Source: an uncultured SAR86 cluster bacterium (lineage in GTDB: Bacteria > Pseudomonadota > Gammaproteobacteria > Magnimaribacterales > AG-339-G14). Taken from it: 64,000 bases of DNA. Numbering within the stretch: the stretch's first letter is position 1; the number at the start of each line of letters is the position of its first letter. The translations under genes and the position numbers were made by a program. The stretch spans positions 455,935 to 519,934 of the forward strand of contig CACJUN010000001.1 in the NCBI GenBank assembly GCA_902596665.1, read 5' to 3'. The notes below the pieces were generated by a model. The model ran no database searches. It was not told the origin of the DNA and worked only from the letters and a program-made list of their open reading frames with translations. This document shows, in pieces, positions 10,451 through 19,514 of the stretch.

Positions 10451-11996
10451 CTTTTCCTTTCCCCCAGTACTCATCTTTGAGAAGTCTTTTATAAAGTTTT
10501 CCTGTGGGATGCCTTGGTAACTCCTCTCTAAAATCGATACTTTTGGGACATTTGACGTGTGAAATATTTTCTCTGCAATATGCCATTAATTCTTGCTCAA
10601 GATCCGCTCCAGCTAAACTCATGTCTTTAGGCTGAACAACTGCCTTGACCTCTTCGCCCATTTCTTCATTTGGAACCCCAAATACAGCTACGTCAGCAAC
10701 TTTTGGATGCATAATTAAAGTATCTTCTGTTTCCTTGGGATATATATTCACCCCTCCAGAAATAATCATAAATGCCTTTCTGTCGGTTAAATATAGATAA
10801 CCCTCTTCATCTAAGTAACCCACATCTCCAAGAGTTGTGTATCCCTGTTTAGAAGTTGCACCTTTAGTTTTTTCTTCGTCGTTGTGATAAGAAAAACCCG
10901 TCGAAGTGGGTCCCTCAAAATATATTGTTCCCTCTTCTCCGATTGGAACTTCATTTTGATCATCATCAAGAATATGAACTGGGCCTAGCAAAGACTGGCC
11001 AACCGTCCCTTTGTGAGCAAGCCATTGCTCAGAATTGCATGCAACAAAGCCATTAAATTCAGTTCCAGCATAATATTCATGGATTATAGGGCCCCACCAA
11101 TCAATCATTTTTTCTTTTACTTCAACAGGACAAGGTGCAGCTGCATGAATAGCAATTTTATGAGTGGATAAATCGTACTTATCCATAATCTCAGGATCGC
11201 TTTTTAGAAATCTAATAAACATAGTTGGTACCCATTGACTATGAGTGACTTTATATTTCTCAATAGCTTCCAAGGCTGCCTCGGGATCAAATTTTTCTAA
11301 AATAATACTTGTAGCACCTAGAGCTAAAAATCCAGTATTAAACCCCATTGGGGCTGAATGATATAAAGGTGCCGGTGATAAATAAATTGATTCTTCATCA
11401 GCAGAGTAAAGACCTTGAACAACTCTAGTTAATCCTAGATCATCATCAGCAGAATCGTAAGGCAAAGGACTTAAATTTATCTCCCTGCTAACGCCTTTTG
11501 GCTTTCCAGTAGTTCCCGAAGAATATAGCATAGCCGCTCCCTGGCATTCATCCTCTATGGGCTCAACTGGCATCGCATTAATCGCATCTTCAAACGATTT
11601 GAAATCTCCTGATTCACCATCAAGCATAAATTTATGAACGCCTTCAAGCGAGCTTGCTAAATCTTTAGCTGAATCTTCAAGAAATTTTGATGTAATGAAA
11701 ACCTTTGCGCCGCAATCTTTCACAATATAGTCAACTTCGTTTGCTTGAAGTCTCCAACTTATTGCTGTGTACTTAAGTCCACTTCTCCATGCAGCAAAGG
11801 CAATTGGAAAGAACAATTTATGATTCTCCATCATAAAAGCCATACTATCGCCAGGCTTTAATCCCAGAGACCTAAACAATTGAGCTCCTTGGTTGGATAA
11901 CTCATTTAATTGTTGGTGAGTAATTACATCTCCGCTTCCAGCCATAATTATTGCTGGTTTATCTTTAAGTTTTGGGCCATTAATACCTGGGTGCAT
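10443..11996 (-). CDS. Acyl-CoA synthetase (AMP-forming ligase)
   Basis: ANL-superfamily adenylating enzyme that activates a carboxylic acid, probably a medium- or long-chain fatty acid, to its CoA ester. The P-loop-like [15 protein letters not shown] lies near residues 158-172, the YYAGTEFNG region near 299, and the adenylate hinge [19 protein letters not shown] near 406-424. The conserved C-terminal Lys is in [16 protein letters not shown]. It is divergent from the ketosynthase-like gene 55 bp upstream. The substrate cannot be fixed from sequence alone. Confidence 0.92.
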   Translation of the reverse strand: MHPGINGPKLKDKPAIIMAGSGDVITHQQLNELSNQGAQLFRSLGLKPGDSMAFMMENHKLFFPIAFAAWRSGLKYTAISWRLQANEVDYIVKDCGAKVFITSKFLEDSAKDLASSLEGVHKFMLDGESGDFKSFEDAINAMPVEPIEDECQGAAMLYSSGTTGKPKGVSREINLSPLPYDSADDDLGLTRVVQGLYSADEESIYLSPAPLYHSAPMGFNTGFLALGATSIILEKFDPEAALEAIEKYKVTHSQWVPTMFIRFLKSDPEIMDKYDLSTHKIAIHAAAPCPVEVKEKMIDWWGPIIHEYYAGTEFNGFVACNSEQWLAHKGTVGQSLLGPVHILDDDQNEVPIGEEGTIYFEGPTSTGFSYHNDEEKTKGATSKQGYTTLGDVGYLDEEGYLYLTDRKAFMIISGGVNIYPKETEDTLIMHPKVADVAVFGVPNEEMGEEVKAVVQPKDMSLAGADLEQELMAYCRENISHVKCPKSIDFREELPRHPTGKLYKRLLKDEYWGKGKAI

Positions 11997-12051
11997 AATC
12001 TTTTGTATTTTTAAAGTAAAATAACTCCTCCGAAATAAAAAATATCATATT

Positions 12052-13713
12052 ATGAACTCAATAAGAAGATTGCCGGTGATATGTGGATACGGAGGTATTA
12101 ATTCTGCTGGTAGATCTTCTTCAGATCTTGCTTATAAAAGACTCGTTTTCGATCTTCTGTCTGAAGATATGAAAAATGAAGTTGTCGAAGACCTCAGCAA
12201 CATTACAAATAACGAAACAAACAAAGGGAATTTTAAGAATCAAACCTTAGTAAGAAAAATTGATAAGGAGAAGTACGACTCAGAAGGTTTGATGACTGAG
12301 ACGATGAACGTCAATGCTGCCGGTCAGTATCCCACTGGCTTTAAATCAGGAAGCTTTTATAAATCGCGACAACATCCCGTTGGTTTGGAAACAACGATAT
12401 TTGGTGTATCCGATGCCTTAGGTTACTCAGGGATAGATTGGGATATCGATATCAAACCTTTTGTTGATCCATCAAGGGTTGGAGTTTTTTCAGGCCCTGC
12501 CATAGGACAATTAGATTTTCTTGGTATGGGCGGATTAATGCAATCAAGACTAAAAGGGAAAAGAGCTAGCTCTAAACATTTATCAATGTCTTTGTTAGAA
12601 ATGTCTGCCGACTTCATCAATGCATATATTCTCGGTTCGGTTGGTGTCACTGGAGCTAATGCAGGAGCTTGTGCCACATTTTTATATAACCTCGATCTCT
12701 TAGTGAATGGGATTAAGGAAAATCGTTTAGATATAGGAATTGCCGGATCAGCTGAAGCCCCAATTACTGCTGAGGTCACAGATGGATTTGTGGCTACCAC
12801 AGGGATTGCAGATGATAAAAAGATTCTTGCAATGCAAGAAAGAAATAATGATCAATCTGACATCGACTACACAAGAGCGTGCAGACCATTTGGAGATAAT
12901 GCAGGACTCATATTGGGAGAAGCAGCGCAGTTTGTTCTTGTCTCTAGTCTTGAAAAAGCAATTGAGTTGGGACTCGAAATATATGCCTTAGTCCCGTCTA
13001 TTAAAATAAATGCTGATGGAATAAAAAAATCCATTTCGTCTCCTGGCATTGGTAACTACATCACCATGGCATCTGCTGTAAATGAATCAAAAAATTTTTC
13101 TGATAATTTAAATAAAAGTTTTGTCATAGCTCACGGCACAGGCACTTTTCAAAACAGGAGTACTGAATCTCATGTTCTTAGTTCAGTTGCGAATGGAATG
13201 AATCTAAAAGACTGGAAAATAACTGGTTTAAAAGGGCTTCTCGGTCATACTATGGGTCCAGCTGCCGGCGATGAACTTATGACTGCAATAGGATTTTGGA
13301 AGCATGGTTTCGTTCCCGGAATAAATACCACTGAGGCTTTAGCAGATGATGTCTACAAAGATAACTTAGATTTTCTTTTAAAAAATAAAGAACTAGATAA
13401 AGATTCAATTGATTCTATATATCTAAACGCAAAAGGATTTGGCGGAAACAATGCATCAGCAGGAATTATCTCACCAATCAAAGCAATGGATTTAGCTAAA
13501 AAAGAATTTTCTACTTCGGATTTAAAAAAATATGAAAATAAGAAAGAGAAAGTTTTAGAGACGTCAGAAAAATATCAAAATGATTGCCGAAAAGGAGAAT
13601 ATAAAGTTATTTATCGATTCAATGAAGAGGTATTAGAAGGCTTGGATGACATCGAAATATCTGACCAAGGAATTGAGCTAAAAGGTTTTCCTCACCCTAT
13701 CAAATTTAAATAA
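12052..13713 (+). CDS. Beta-ketoacyl synthase-like condensing enzyme
   Basis: A thiolase-fold condensing enzyme of 553 residues, longer than FabB/FabF (about 410). The Cys-His-His triad appears intact: Cys207 in AGACATFLYN, His in IAHGTGTFQNR and His in GLLGHTMGPAAGDE. The N-terminal about 100 residues and the charged C-terminal about 65 residues exceed the core domain. No acyltransferase or ACP domain is present, so it acts as a free-standing condensing enzyme. Neighbouring acyl-CoA ligase and SDR genes suggest a chain-modifying lipid pathway, which is inference. Confidence 0.85.
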   Translation: MNSIRRLPVICGYGGINSAGRSSSDLAYKRLVFDLLSEDMKNEVVEDLSNITNNETNKGNFKNQTLVRKIDKEKYDSEGLMTETMNVNAAGQYPTGFKSGSFYKSRQHPVGLETTIFGVSDALGYSGIDWDIDIKPFVDPSRVGVFSGPAIGQLDFLGMGGLMQSRLKGKRASSKHLSMSLLEMSADFINAYILGSVGVTGANAGACATFLYNLDLLVNGIKENRLDIGIAGSAEAPITAEVTDGFVATTGIADDKKILAMQERNNDQSDIDYTRACRPFGDNAGLILGEAAQFVLVSSLEKAIELGLEIYALVPSIKINADGIKKSISSPGIGNYITMASAVNESKNFSDNLNKSFVIAHGTGTFQNRSTESHVLSSVANGMNLKDWKITGLKGLLGHTMGPAAGDELMTAIGFWKHGFVPGINTTEALADDVYKDNLDFLLKNKELDKDSIDSIYLNAKGFGGNNASAGIISPIKAMDLAKKEFSTSDLKKYENKKEKVLETSEKYQNDCRKGEYKVIYRFNEEVLEGLDDIEISDQGIELKGFPHPIKFK

Positions 13714-14575
13714 TTTTATCTTTCGGAAACAAATTTCTAATGATTGAAACTAACGGAAGAAAATAGATGTACCATTTTGGAAAAATTCTTTGTAAAAGAT
13801 CGTAAGCATGGGCATCAATACCCACCAAGATTCTTTTATTTTTCTTTCTTATGTTTTTTAAAATTATATTTGCTGCGCTCTTAGCACTTGTTGGAGCATT
13901 CTCTTTAAAAATTTTTCCTGCTTCTTCAGGAGTATCCGCTTTACCAAACATAGTTGTTCCAGGCTCAAAATTTTTAAATCTTGAAGCAGAGAATATGTTA
14001 GTGCCAATATGCCCCGGGTGAACTGAATAGACTTCTACTGTTTCTTTATTTAACTGCATTTCCAGAGCAAGACTCTCGGTAAAAGCTCTTACGCCAAATT
14101 TTCCTACATGATAAATTGATTGAGACGGCACACTTAAAAGACCAAATATGGATGAGGTATTTACGATGGCGGATTCAGGCCTTTTTTTTAGGTGCGGTAG
14201 AAAGGCTCTTGTTGAATTGATGACGCCGTGTAACAAAATTCCTAGTCCAAAATCCCAATCTTCATCAGTACTTTCTTCTACCGTAGCTGCAACAGATAAG
14301 CCTGCATTGTTAAAAACTATATCAACTTGACCGTGATGTTCTATGACTTCATTGGGAAGATTATCTACAGCTTCTTTATCGCTAACATCCAACAAATGGG
14401 AGGATACCCCAACATTATGTTTTTTTAGTAACTCTCTAGTTTCATTCAAAAGTTCTTCTTTCCATTCAACCAAGGCTATATTGCATCCTTCTGAAGCAAG
14501 TTGAAGGGCTAGTGCCTGCCCCATTCCTGAGCCAGCACCTGTTATAACGGCAACCTTATCTTTGAAATTTTTCAT
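13706..14575 (-). CDS. Short-chain dehydrogenase/reductase
   Basis: Rossmann-fold NAD(P)-dependent oxidoreductase of 289 residues. The cofactor motif TGAGSGMG is at residues 13-20, NNAG near 90-93, the catalytic Ser in NTSSIFG and YHVGK with the catalytic Tyr and Lys near 158-162. A hydrophobic C-terminal segment near residues 262-285 (WYIYFLPLVSII) may associate with the membrane. It ends a folE-maf-SDR minus-strand cluster and overlaps the convergent ketosynthase-like gene by 8 bp. Confidence 0.9.
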   Translation of the reverse strand: MKNFKDKVAVITGAGSGMGQALALQLASEGCNIALVEWKEELLNETRELLKKHNVGVSSHLLDVSDKEAVDNLPNEVIEHHGQVDIVFNNAGLSVAATVEESTDEDWDFGLGILLHGVINSTRAFLPHLKKRPESAIVNTSSIFGLLSVPSQSIYHVGKFGVRAFTESLALEMQLNKETVEVYSVHPGHIGTNIFSASRFKNFEPGTTMFGKADTPEEAGKIFKENAPTSAKSAANIILKNIRKKNKRILVGIDAHAYDLLQRIFPKWYIYFLPLVSIIRNLFPKDKII

Positions 14576-14595
14576 AAGAAATAAACCTTAACAAA

Positions 14596-15162
14596 TTATT
14601 TAAAAAAATTCTTTATGGCTTCTAGGGGCAGCCCTTGAATCACATAAGGATCTCCTTTTATATATTCAAATAAATTTTTCCCAAGTGATTCGTATTTATA
14701 AGACCCACTGGACATTAAGGGGTCGTCCTTTTCAACATATTCTTGAATTTCTTCTAGAGAAAGATCTCTCATTTTCAGTATAGCCTTGTAATGTTTTTCA
14801 TGAACAACCTTGTTATTGATTGCAATTGCAAGACCGCTTATTTGGAAATGTTCTCTACCGGAGAGTTTTCGAAGATTTTCTATCGCTTTGCTTGCAGTTA
14901 GGGGCTTGCTAAAGATCTCTGAACCAAGCAGACAAATTTGATCTCCACCAATTACATATTTGTCAGGAAATATTTTACTAACGCTTAAAGCTTTTTCTTT
15001 GGCAAGCATCACAGATAAATCTATTGGTGCGAGACTGCTATATTGTGATTTTAGCTTGTCTTCGTCTACAAGAGGTTTATGTGTATCAAATTTAAAACCA
15101 GCATCAAAAAGAATTCTTTTCCTAATTTCAGATTCGGAAGCAAGAATAAATGCAGTGGGCAA
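14596..15162 (-). CDS. maf: Maf-like nucleotide pyrophosphatase
   Basis: House-cleaning enzyme of the Maf/ASMTL family that hydrolyses non-canonical or canonical NTPs to NMPs. The N-terminal motif ILASESEIRKRIL matches the family ASxSPRRxxLL pattern with Pro-Arg replaced by Glu-Ile, and IGGDQICLL carries the catalytic Asp region. The length of 188 residues is normal. The start is TTG, 2 bp after the folE stop, implying translational coupling. Which Maf subgroup (YhdE- or YceF-like) it belongs to is unresolved. Confidence 0.88.
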   Translation of the reverse strand: MPTAFILASESEIRKRILFDAGFKFDTHKPLVDEDKLKSQYSSLAPIDLSVMLAKEKALSVSKIFPDKYVIGGDQICLLGSEIFSKPLTASKAIENLRKLSGREHFQISGLAIAINNKVVHEKHYKAILKMRDLSLEEIQEYVEKDDPLMSSGSYKYESLGKNLFEYIKGDPYVIQGLPLEAIKNFFK

Positions 15163-15164
15163 AA

Positions 15165-15770
15165 TTATTGATTATTACCAGAATGAATCAAAGCCATAAA
15201 TTCATTTCGAGTATTAATATTTTTTTGAAATACTCCAGTCATTTTACTTGTCACGGTGCTTGTTTCTGACTTATGAATGCCCCTGGTAGTCATGCATTGG
15301 TGAGCAGCATCCACAACCACGGCAACGCCTTTTGGTTTTAAAACTTTGCTTATAGTGTCGGCGATTTGAGCCGTCATAGTTTCTTGTGTTTGTAATCTTT
15401 TACCAAAAACATCAACAATTCTTGCCAACTTACTTATTCCCACGACTCTATTATTTGGAATATAACCTATATGAGCTATACCCAATATTGGTACCATGTG
15501 ATGTTCGCAGTGAGATTCAAGCCTTATGTTCCTGACGATAACCATTTCATCGTAACCTTCAACTTCTTCAAAAGTTTTCGATAATATTTCTTCAGGATCG
15601 TCATGATAACCTGCAAAAAATTCTTGGTAAGCTCTTGCAACTCGATCTGGAGTTTCAATTAAACCTTCCCTATCAGGATCATCTCCTGCCCAGGCAATTA
15701 AGGTTCTGACGGCATCTTTAGCCTCTTCCATGGAAGGAACAGGTTTTTTTAGTTTTGTTACTTTTTTCAT
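15165..15770 (-). CDS. folE: GTP cyclohydrolase I
   Basis: Catalyses the first step of tetrahydrofolate synthesis, GTP to dihydroneopterin triphosphate. The zinc/catalytic motif ESHCEHHMVPILG lies near residues 84-96, GISKLARIVD near 113-122, and the second Cys in AAHQCMTTRG near 155-164. At 201 residues it has normal length for type I-A. It forms a folate-flavoured pair with folD in the same region but on the opposite strand. Confidence 0.97.
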   Translation of the reverse strand: MKKVTKLKKPVPSMEEAKDAVRTLIAWAGDDPDREGLIETPDRVARAYQEFFAGYHDDPEEILSKTFEEVEGYDEMVIVRNIRLESHCEHHMVPILGIAHIGYIPNNRVVGISKLARIVDVFGKRLQTQETMTAQIADTISKVLKPKGVAVVVDAAHQCMTTRGIHKSETSTVTSKMTGVFQKNINTRNEFMALIHSGNNQ

Positions 15771-15841
15771 AACTTATAAATTTGAGGTGCTAACTCTAGA
15801 GGTAATTTTACAATATAGCAAAGTTAATAAAAGGAATAAGG

Positions 15842-16525
15842 TTATTTCTGAACTATTGATCCTCCACCTTTTGCAAACTCCTCTGCAGCTTTTTTATCTT
15901 TCAATAGGTTTTCAACCTTTTCTGGCACTTCTAAGCCTTTGAGCATTCCTGGCTGTTCATAACATCTATCAATCCAGCCTTTTAGATTATCTAAGTCATC
16001 TGTTGAAACTCCTGACCAACGATGCGTCCTGACCCAGCACCAATTTGCTATATCAGCTATCGAGAATTCATCAGCTAACCAATCTCTACCTTCTAAGCGA
16101 GTGTTTAAAACTTCAAAAAGCCTTCTGCTCTCGTTTTGATATCTATCGATTGCGGGTTGTATTTTTTCTGGGAAATATCTAAAAAATACATTAGCCTGCC
16201 CCATCATTGGACCGATGCCTCCCATCTGGAACATCAACCATTGAATGGCTACAGATTTTTGATGAGCATCTTGTGGAAGCAATTTTCCTGTTTTCTCAGC
16301 CAAATAAATCATGATTGCTCCTGATTCAAATATTGCTAAATCATCATTAGCTCTATCGACAATAACAGGTATTCTGCCATTTGGATTCATCGCTAAGAAT
16401 TCTTTGGTTTTTTGCTCTCCTTTTTGCAGGTTTATCGCATGAGTGGTGTATTCAAGATTTAAAGCTTCAAGGGTGCATGAAACCTTATGTCCGTTTGGTG
16501 TGGAGGTTGTGTAAAGATCAATCAT
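15842..16525 (-). CDS. Glutathione S-transferase family protein
   Basis: A 227-residue protein with an N-terminal thioredoxin-like domain ([20 protein letters not shown]) and the glutathione-binding [11 protein letters not shown] and [14 protein letters not shown] patterns, then an all-helical C-terminal domain with [15 protein letters not shown]. This layout is typical of the nu-class YghU/YfcG GSTs, which act as disulfide-bond reductases. The ATG overlaps the upstream DUF4389 gene by 8 bp on the same strand. The physiological substrate is unknown. Confidence 0.9.
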   Translation of the reverse strand: MIDLYTTSTPNGHKVSCTLEALNLEYTTHAINLQKGEQKTKEFLAMNPNGRIPVIVDRANDDLAIFESGAIMIYLAEKTGKLLPQDAHQKSVAIQWLMFQMGGIGPMMGQANVFFRYFPEKIQPAIDRYQNESRRLFEVLNTRLEGRDWLADEFSIADIANWCWVRTHRWSGVSTDDLDNLKGWIDRCYEQPGMLKGLEVPEKVENLLKDKKAAEEFAKGGGSIVQK

Positions 16526-16865
16526 CTTCTGAATTTTTTAAAGAATTGAAAGGATACGGTCTTTCTTCTGTTTCAAAAGTCACAAAATCGATAATTTGGT
16601 TAATGAATTTTTGAAATACATTGGTTAGATCGCCTAAATTTTTATTTGGTTTTTTTGTTATTAGTTTAAAAGTGAACTGTGCAAAAGCAATTATCCACAA
16701 CAAGAAAATTGAATAGGATATGACTATCAAATAAACAACGACAAGAAGAGCATCTATCCAAGTAGAACTGTCTTTTATATTTGACATTGCTTCATCAGAA
16801 ACAGACTCCTGGGTTGTTTCTACTTCCTTGTTTTTTTCTTCTATTTTTTTTTCTTCTTCACTCAT
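16518..16865 (-). CDS. DUF4389 small membrane protein
   Basis: A 115-residue protein with a charged Glu/Lys-rich N-terminus (about residues 1-30), two hydrophobic segments (about 37-60 and 62-72) and a conserved tail [13 protein letters not shown] that marks DUF4389. The family is an uncharacterised membrane group common in Gammaproteobacteria. It lies directly after gpsA with no gap and overlaps GST, so the four genes patatin-gpsA-DUF4389-GST form one probable operon. Confidence 0.82.
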   Translation of the reverse strand: MSEEEKKIEEKNKEVETTQESVSDEAMSNIKDSSTWIDALLVVVYLIVISYSIFLLWIIAFAQFTFKLITKKPNKNLGDLTNVFQKFINQIIDFVTFETEERPYPFNSLKNSEDD

Positions 16866-17870
16866 TTATAAATCTCTTCCATCAGACTCAATAACCATTT
16901 TATCAAAAGATTCTTTTACTGAACCTTTTTTAAAGACGATATTGTATAGTTTTTCCACTATTGGCATATCTAATTCTAGAGCTGAAACTTTTTCATATAC
17001 TATTTTTAGAGTTTTTTCTCCCTCAATAACCTGATCTATTATTTTTTTTGCCTCATCTCGTGTTTTTCCTTTGCCCAAAAGATAACCAAAAGAATAATTT
17101 CTACTTTTTTCTGAACTGGCGGTAGCAAAGAGATCGCCGACTCCAGCCAAACCTAGTAAAGTTAATTTTTTTAATTTCAAAGCCTCAAAAAGGTGAGACA
17201 TTTCTACTAGGCTTCTTGTCAAAATCATTGCTTTTGTATTTTTTTTGTTTCCTAATCCATCGGATAATCCAGAAACGATTGCATAAATATTTTTTAGAGC
17301 CCCAGCAAGTTCAACGCCTTTAACATCATTGTTCAGAAAAACTTTAAAACTTTGCCTATCAAAAATGTTTAAAAAATCTTTCCCTGTTTTTTTGTTTTTA
17401 GCAGCAATCACACAAGCTGCTGCCATGCCCTCGATGATTTCGGAGGCTAAATTAGGGCCAGATAAAACACTTATGTTTGATTCCATCGTGAGTTCTTCTT
17501 TGAGAACTTCACTCATTGTGTAAAAAGTTTTCTTTTCCAGACCTTTTGAGGCTATTAGAAAGGAAGTCTCTGGCACTATGTGTTTTCTATTTTTTCTGAA
17601 AAAGCTCCTAACAGACGATGAAGGTATGCAAACTATCACGTGGCTTAGATTTAAGACATCTTTTTGATTTGAAGTAGCTTTTATATTTTTGTGTAATTTC
17701 TTATTACCAGAATATTTTTTGTTTGTATGATTTTTATTGATTTCATTAATGATGCTTGAGTTACGTGACCAAATTATCACTTCATATCCATTATTTGCTG
17801 CGATATCTGCAAGAACTGTTCCCCAAGAGCCAGATCCTAAAATTCCAATTTTATTATTTTTAAGTTTCAT
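16866..17870 (-). CDS. gpsA: Glycerol-3-phosphate dehydrogenase [NAD(P)+]
   Basis: Reduces dihydroxyacetone phosphate to sn-glycerol-3-phosphate, the backbone for phospholipids. The dinucleotide-binding motif ILGSGSWGTVLA is at residues 9-20, the LSGPNLASEI motif near 139-148 and the catalytic Lys in GALKNIYAI near 190-198. The length of 334 is normal. It overlaps the patatin gene upstream by 11 bp, so both belong to a lipid-related operon. Confidence 0.97.
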   Translation of the reverse strand: MKLKNNKIGILGSGSWGTVLADIAANNGYEVIIWSRNSSIINEINKNHTNKKYSGNKKLHKNIKATSNQKDVLNLSHVIVCIPSSSVRSFFRKNRKHIVPETSFLIASKGLEKKTFYTMSEVLKEELTMESNISVLSGPNLASEIIEGMAAACVIAAKNKKTGKDFLNIFDRQSFKVFLNNDVKGVELAGALKNIYAIVSGLSDGLGNKKNTKAMILTRSLVEMSHLFEALKLKKLTLLGLAGVGDLFATASSEKSRNYSFGYLLGKGKTRDEAKKIIDQVIEGEKTLKIVYEKVSALELDMPIVEKLYNIVFKKGSVKESFDKMVIESDGRDL

Positions 17871-18732
17871 CTAAAAATTTCAGAGAAGAGTTTTCAAATT
17901 TATCCCACCATTTAAGACCCATTTCTCTCATTAATTCCAAATTACTCATTGTTTTGATATCTATTTTAGAGGCAACTTCATTCAGATTAGAGTCAACTCG
18001 AAAATAATTTTGACCAATAATTTCCTGAGCTAATTGATGTTCAAGATTTGATTCCAAAAGCATTGGAATGATTCCTCCTCTCAGCCAAGATAGAGACCCC
18101 CAATATTTTGTTCTAGAACCCTCAACGAAATTATTATTAAACCCAGTACCAACGCTAAAGACTTTTATTTCTTCTCCTGGAAATAATTTTTTTCCTTCAG
18201 AATAAGCTATTAAGGCAGGATTATTAGTTGAAACCGCACCATCCACATACCAATTTGATTTAATTTCAACTGCGGGAAAATATGTTGGCGCTGCAGATGT
18301 AGCAGCAGCAACATCAGCAACAAACAAATCCGGATGTTCTCTCTCAGAGAAGATTGTTGGAAATCTTGTATCCAAATTATGTGCAAGAATTGAACAAGGT
18401 AAATCTGCATTAAACATTTTCAAATTTCCAAAATACTCATGAAGTACTTCCATCTTTCTATCGCCGCTGTATTTGGTTCTAAAGAAACTTGAAAAGGATC
18501 GTGAAAATATTTTTTTTAAGTTTGCCTCTGAATAGATTTCTAAAAGTCTGGGGCCTTCAATTTCCAAAACTGAGATTACAAGGGCAATTATTCCGCCTGT
18601 TGATGTTCCAACAACTAAATCAAACTTAGACGAGAGAGGTTTCTTTAATCGCTTTTCTAGCTCAAATAAATATACAGAAGTTGCTAGCCCTCTAACTCCT
18701 CCACCGTCTAAAGATAAAACATATTTTGCCAT
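17860..18732 (-). CDS. Patatin-like phospholipase
   Basis: Cytosolic-type patatin lipid acyl hydrolase of 290 residues. It shows the oxyanion motif DGGGVRG (residues 9-15), the nucleophile elbow GTSTGG (about 43-48) and the catalytic Asp in DGAVSTNNPA (about 167-176). No signal peptide is seen. It probably releases fatty acids from membrane lipids or acyl esters. It is first in the patatin-gpsA-DUF4389-GST operon and divergent from cobB across 31 bp. Confidence 0.93.
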   Translation of the reverse strand: MAKYVLSLDGGGVRGLATSVYLFELEKRLKKPLSSKFDLVVGTSTGGIIALVISVLEIEGPRLLEIYSEANLKKIFSRSFSSFFRTKYSGDRKMEVLHEYFGNLKMFNADLPCSILAHNLDTRFPTIFSEREHPDLFVADVAAATSAAPTYFPAVEIKSNWYVDGAVSTNNPALIAYSEGKKLFPGEEIKVFSVGTGFNNNFVEGSRTKYWGSLSWLRGGIIPMLLESNLEHQLAQEIIGQNYFRVDSNLNEVASKIDIKTMSNLELMREMGLKWWDKFENSSLKFLDET

Positions 18733-18751
18733 TTAGGTTGATCAGCTCAGT

Positions 18752-18761
18752 TATAATTATA
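18752..18761. promoter_or_regulatory. Palindromic -10 element between patatin and cobB
   Basis: TATAATTATA is a perfect 10-bp palindrome holding TATAAT on both strands (18752-18757 plus, 18761-18756 minus). It sits 3 bp upstream of the cobB ATG and in the only 31 bp between the two divergent genes, so it probably serves both. On the plus strand the TATAAT-to-ATG gap is 6 nt, which would give a leaderless cobB mRNA. Confidence 0.5.
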
Positions 18762-18763
18762 GG

Positions 18764-19510
18764 ATGACTGCAATTGAGCAATTTACTGATCACATTCTAC
18801 ACTCAAATTATCCAGTTTTTTTTACTGGTGCAGGTATAAGTACTAATTCAGGAATACCAGATTTTCGGGGACCAAAAGGTTTTTGGAAAACAAATACTCC
18901 CATTATGTTTCAGGATTTTATGAGTCAAGAATCAATGAGGATGAAATATTGGACCCAAAGCGTAGAATTTAAATCAAATTTTCAAGAAAAGATTCCTAAT
19001 GAGGGACATACAATAATCTCTGAGATAATTAATTCAAAAAAAGCCGGGCATTGCATTACACAGAACGTAGATAATCTTCATCAAAAATCTGGGCTCGATG
19101 ATGCTTCTGTCACAGAACTTCATGGTAATGCAACTTTTGCAGTTTGCTTGGATTGCAAAAAAAGATTTGAACTTTCTTTCATTCATGAAGAGTTTAAATC
19201 TACCAATAAGCCACCTAAATGTGATTCTTGTAACGGATGGATAAAAACAGCAACGATATCTTTTGGCCAACCAATGCCTGAAGATAAAATGATTATTGCA
19301 CATGAAGAAACATTAAAAGCTGATGTTTTTATTGTTGCTGGATCATCCTTGTCGGTTTTTCCTGCAGCAAATTTTCCTTTAATCGCAAAAGAAAATGACG
19401 CCAAGCTATTGATTGTCAACAATGAAGAAACGCAATTCGATCATTTTGCAGATGTTTTAATTCATGATGATATTTCGAAAACCTTCTCAAATTTAAAGAT
19501 TACTCATTAA
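18764..19510 (+). CDS. cobB: Sir2-family NAD-dependent protein deacylase
   Basis: NAD-dependent lysine deacylase acting in the cytoplasm. The Sir2 motifs are GAGISTNSGIPDFRGPKG (about residues 23-40), TQNVDNLHQKSG with the QNxD pair, and the catalytic His in ELHGN. Four zinc Cys occur as CLDC and CDSC. SFGQPMPE and GSSLSVFPAA complete the NAD pocket. At 248 residues it has normal length. The DASS transporter gene follows after 4 bp, so the two are probably cotranscribed. Confidence 0.94.
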   Translation: MTAIEQFTDHILHSNYPVFFTGAGISTNSGIPDFRGPKGFWKTNTPIMFQDFMSQESMRMKYWTQSVEFKSNFQEKIPNEGHTIISEIINSKKAGHCITQNVDNLHQKSGLDDASVTELHGNATFAVCLDCKKRFELSFIHEEFKSTNKPPKCDSCNGWIKTATISFGQPMPEDKMIIAHEETLKADVFIVAGSSLSVFPAANFPLIAKENDAKLLIVNNEETQFDHFADVLIHDDISKTFSNLKITH

Positions 19511-19514
19511 ATAA

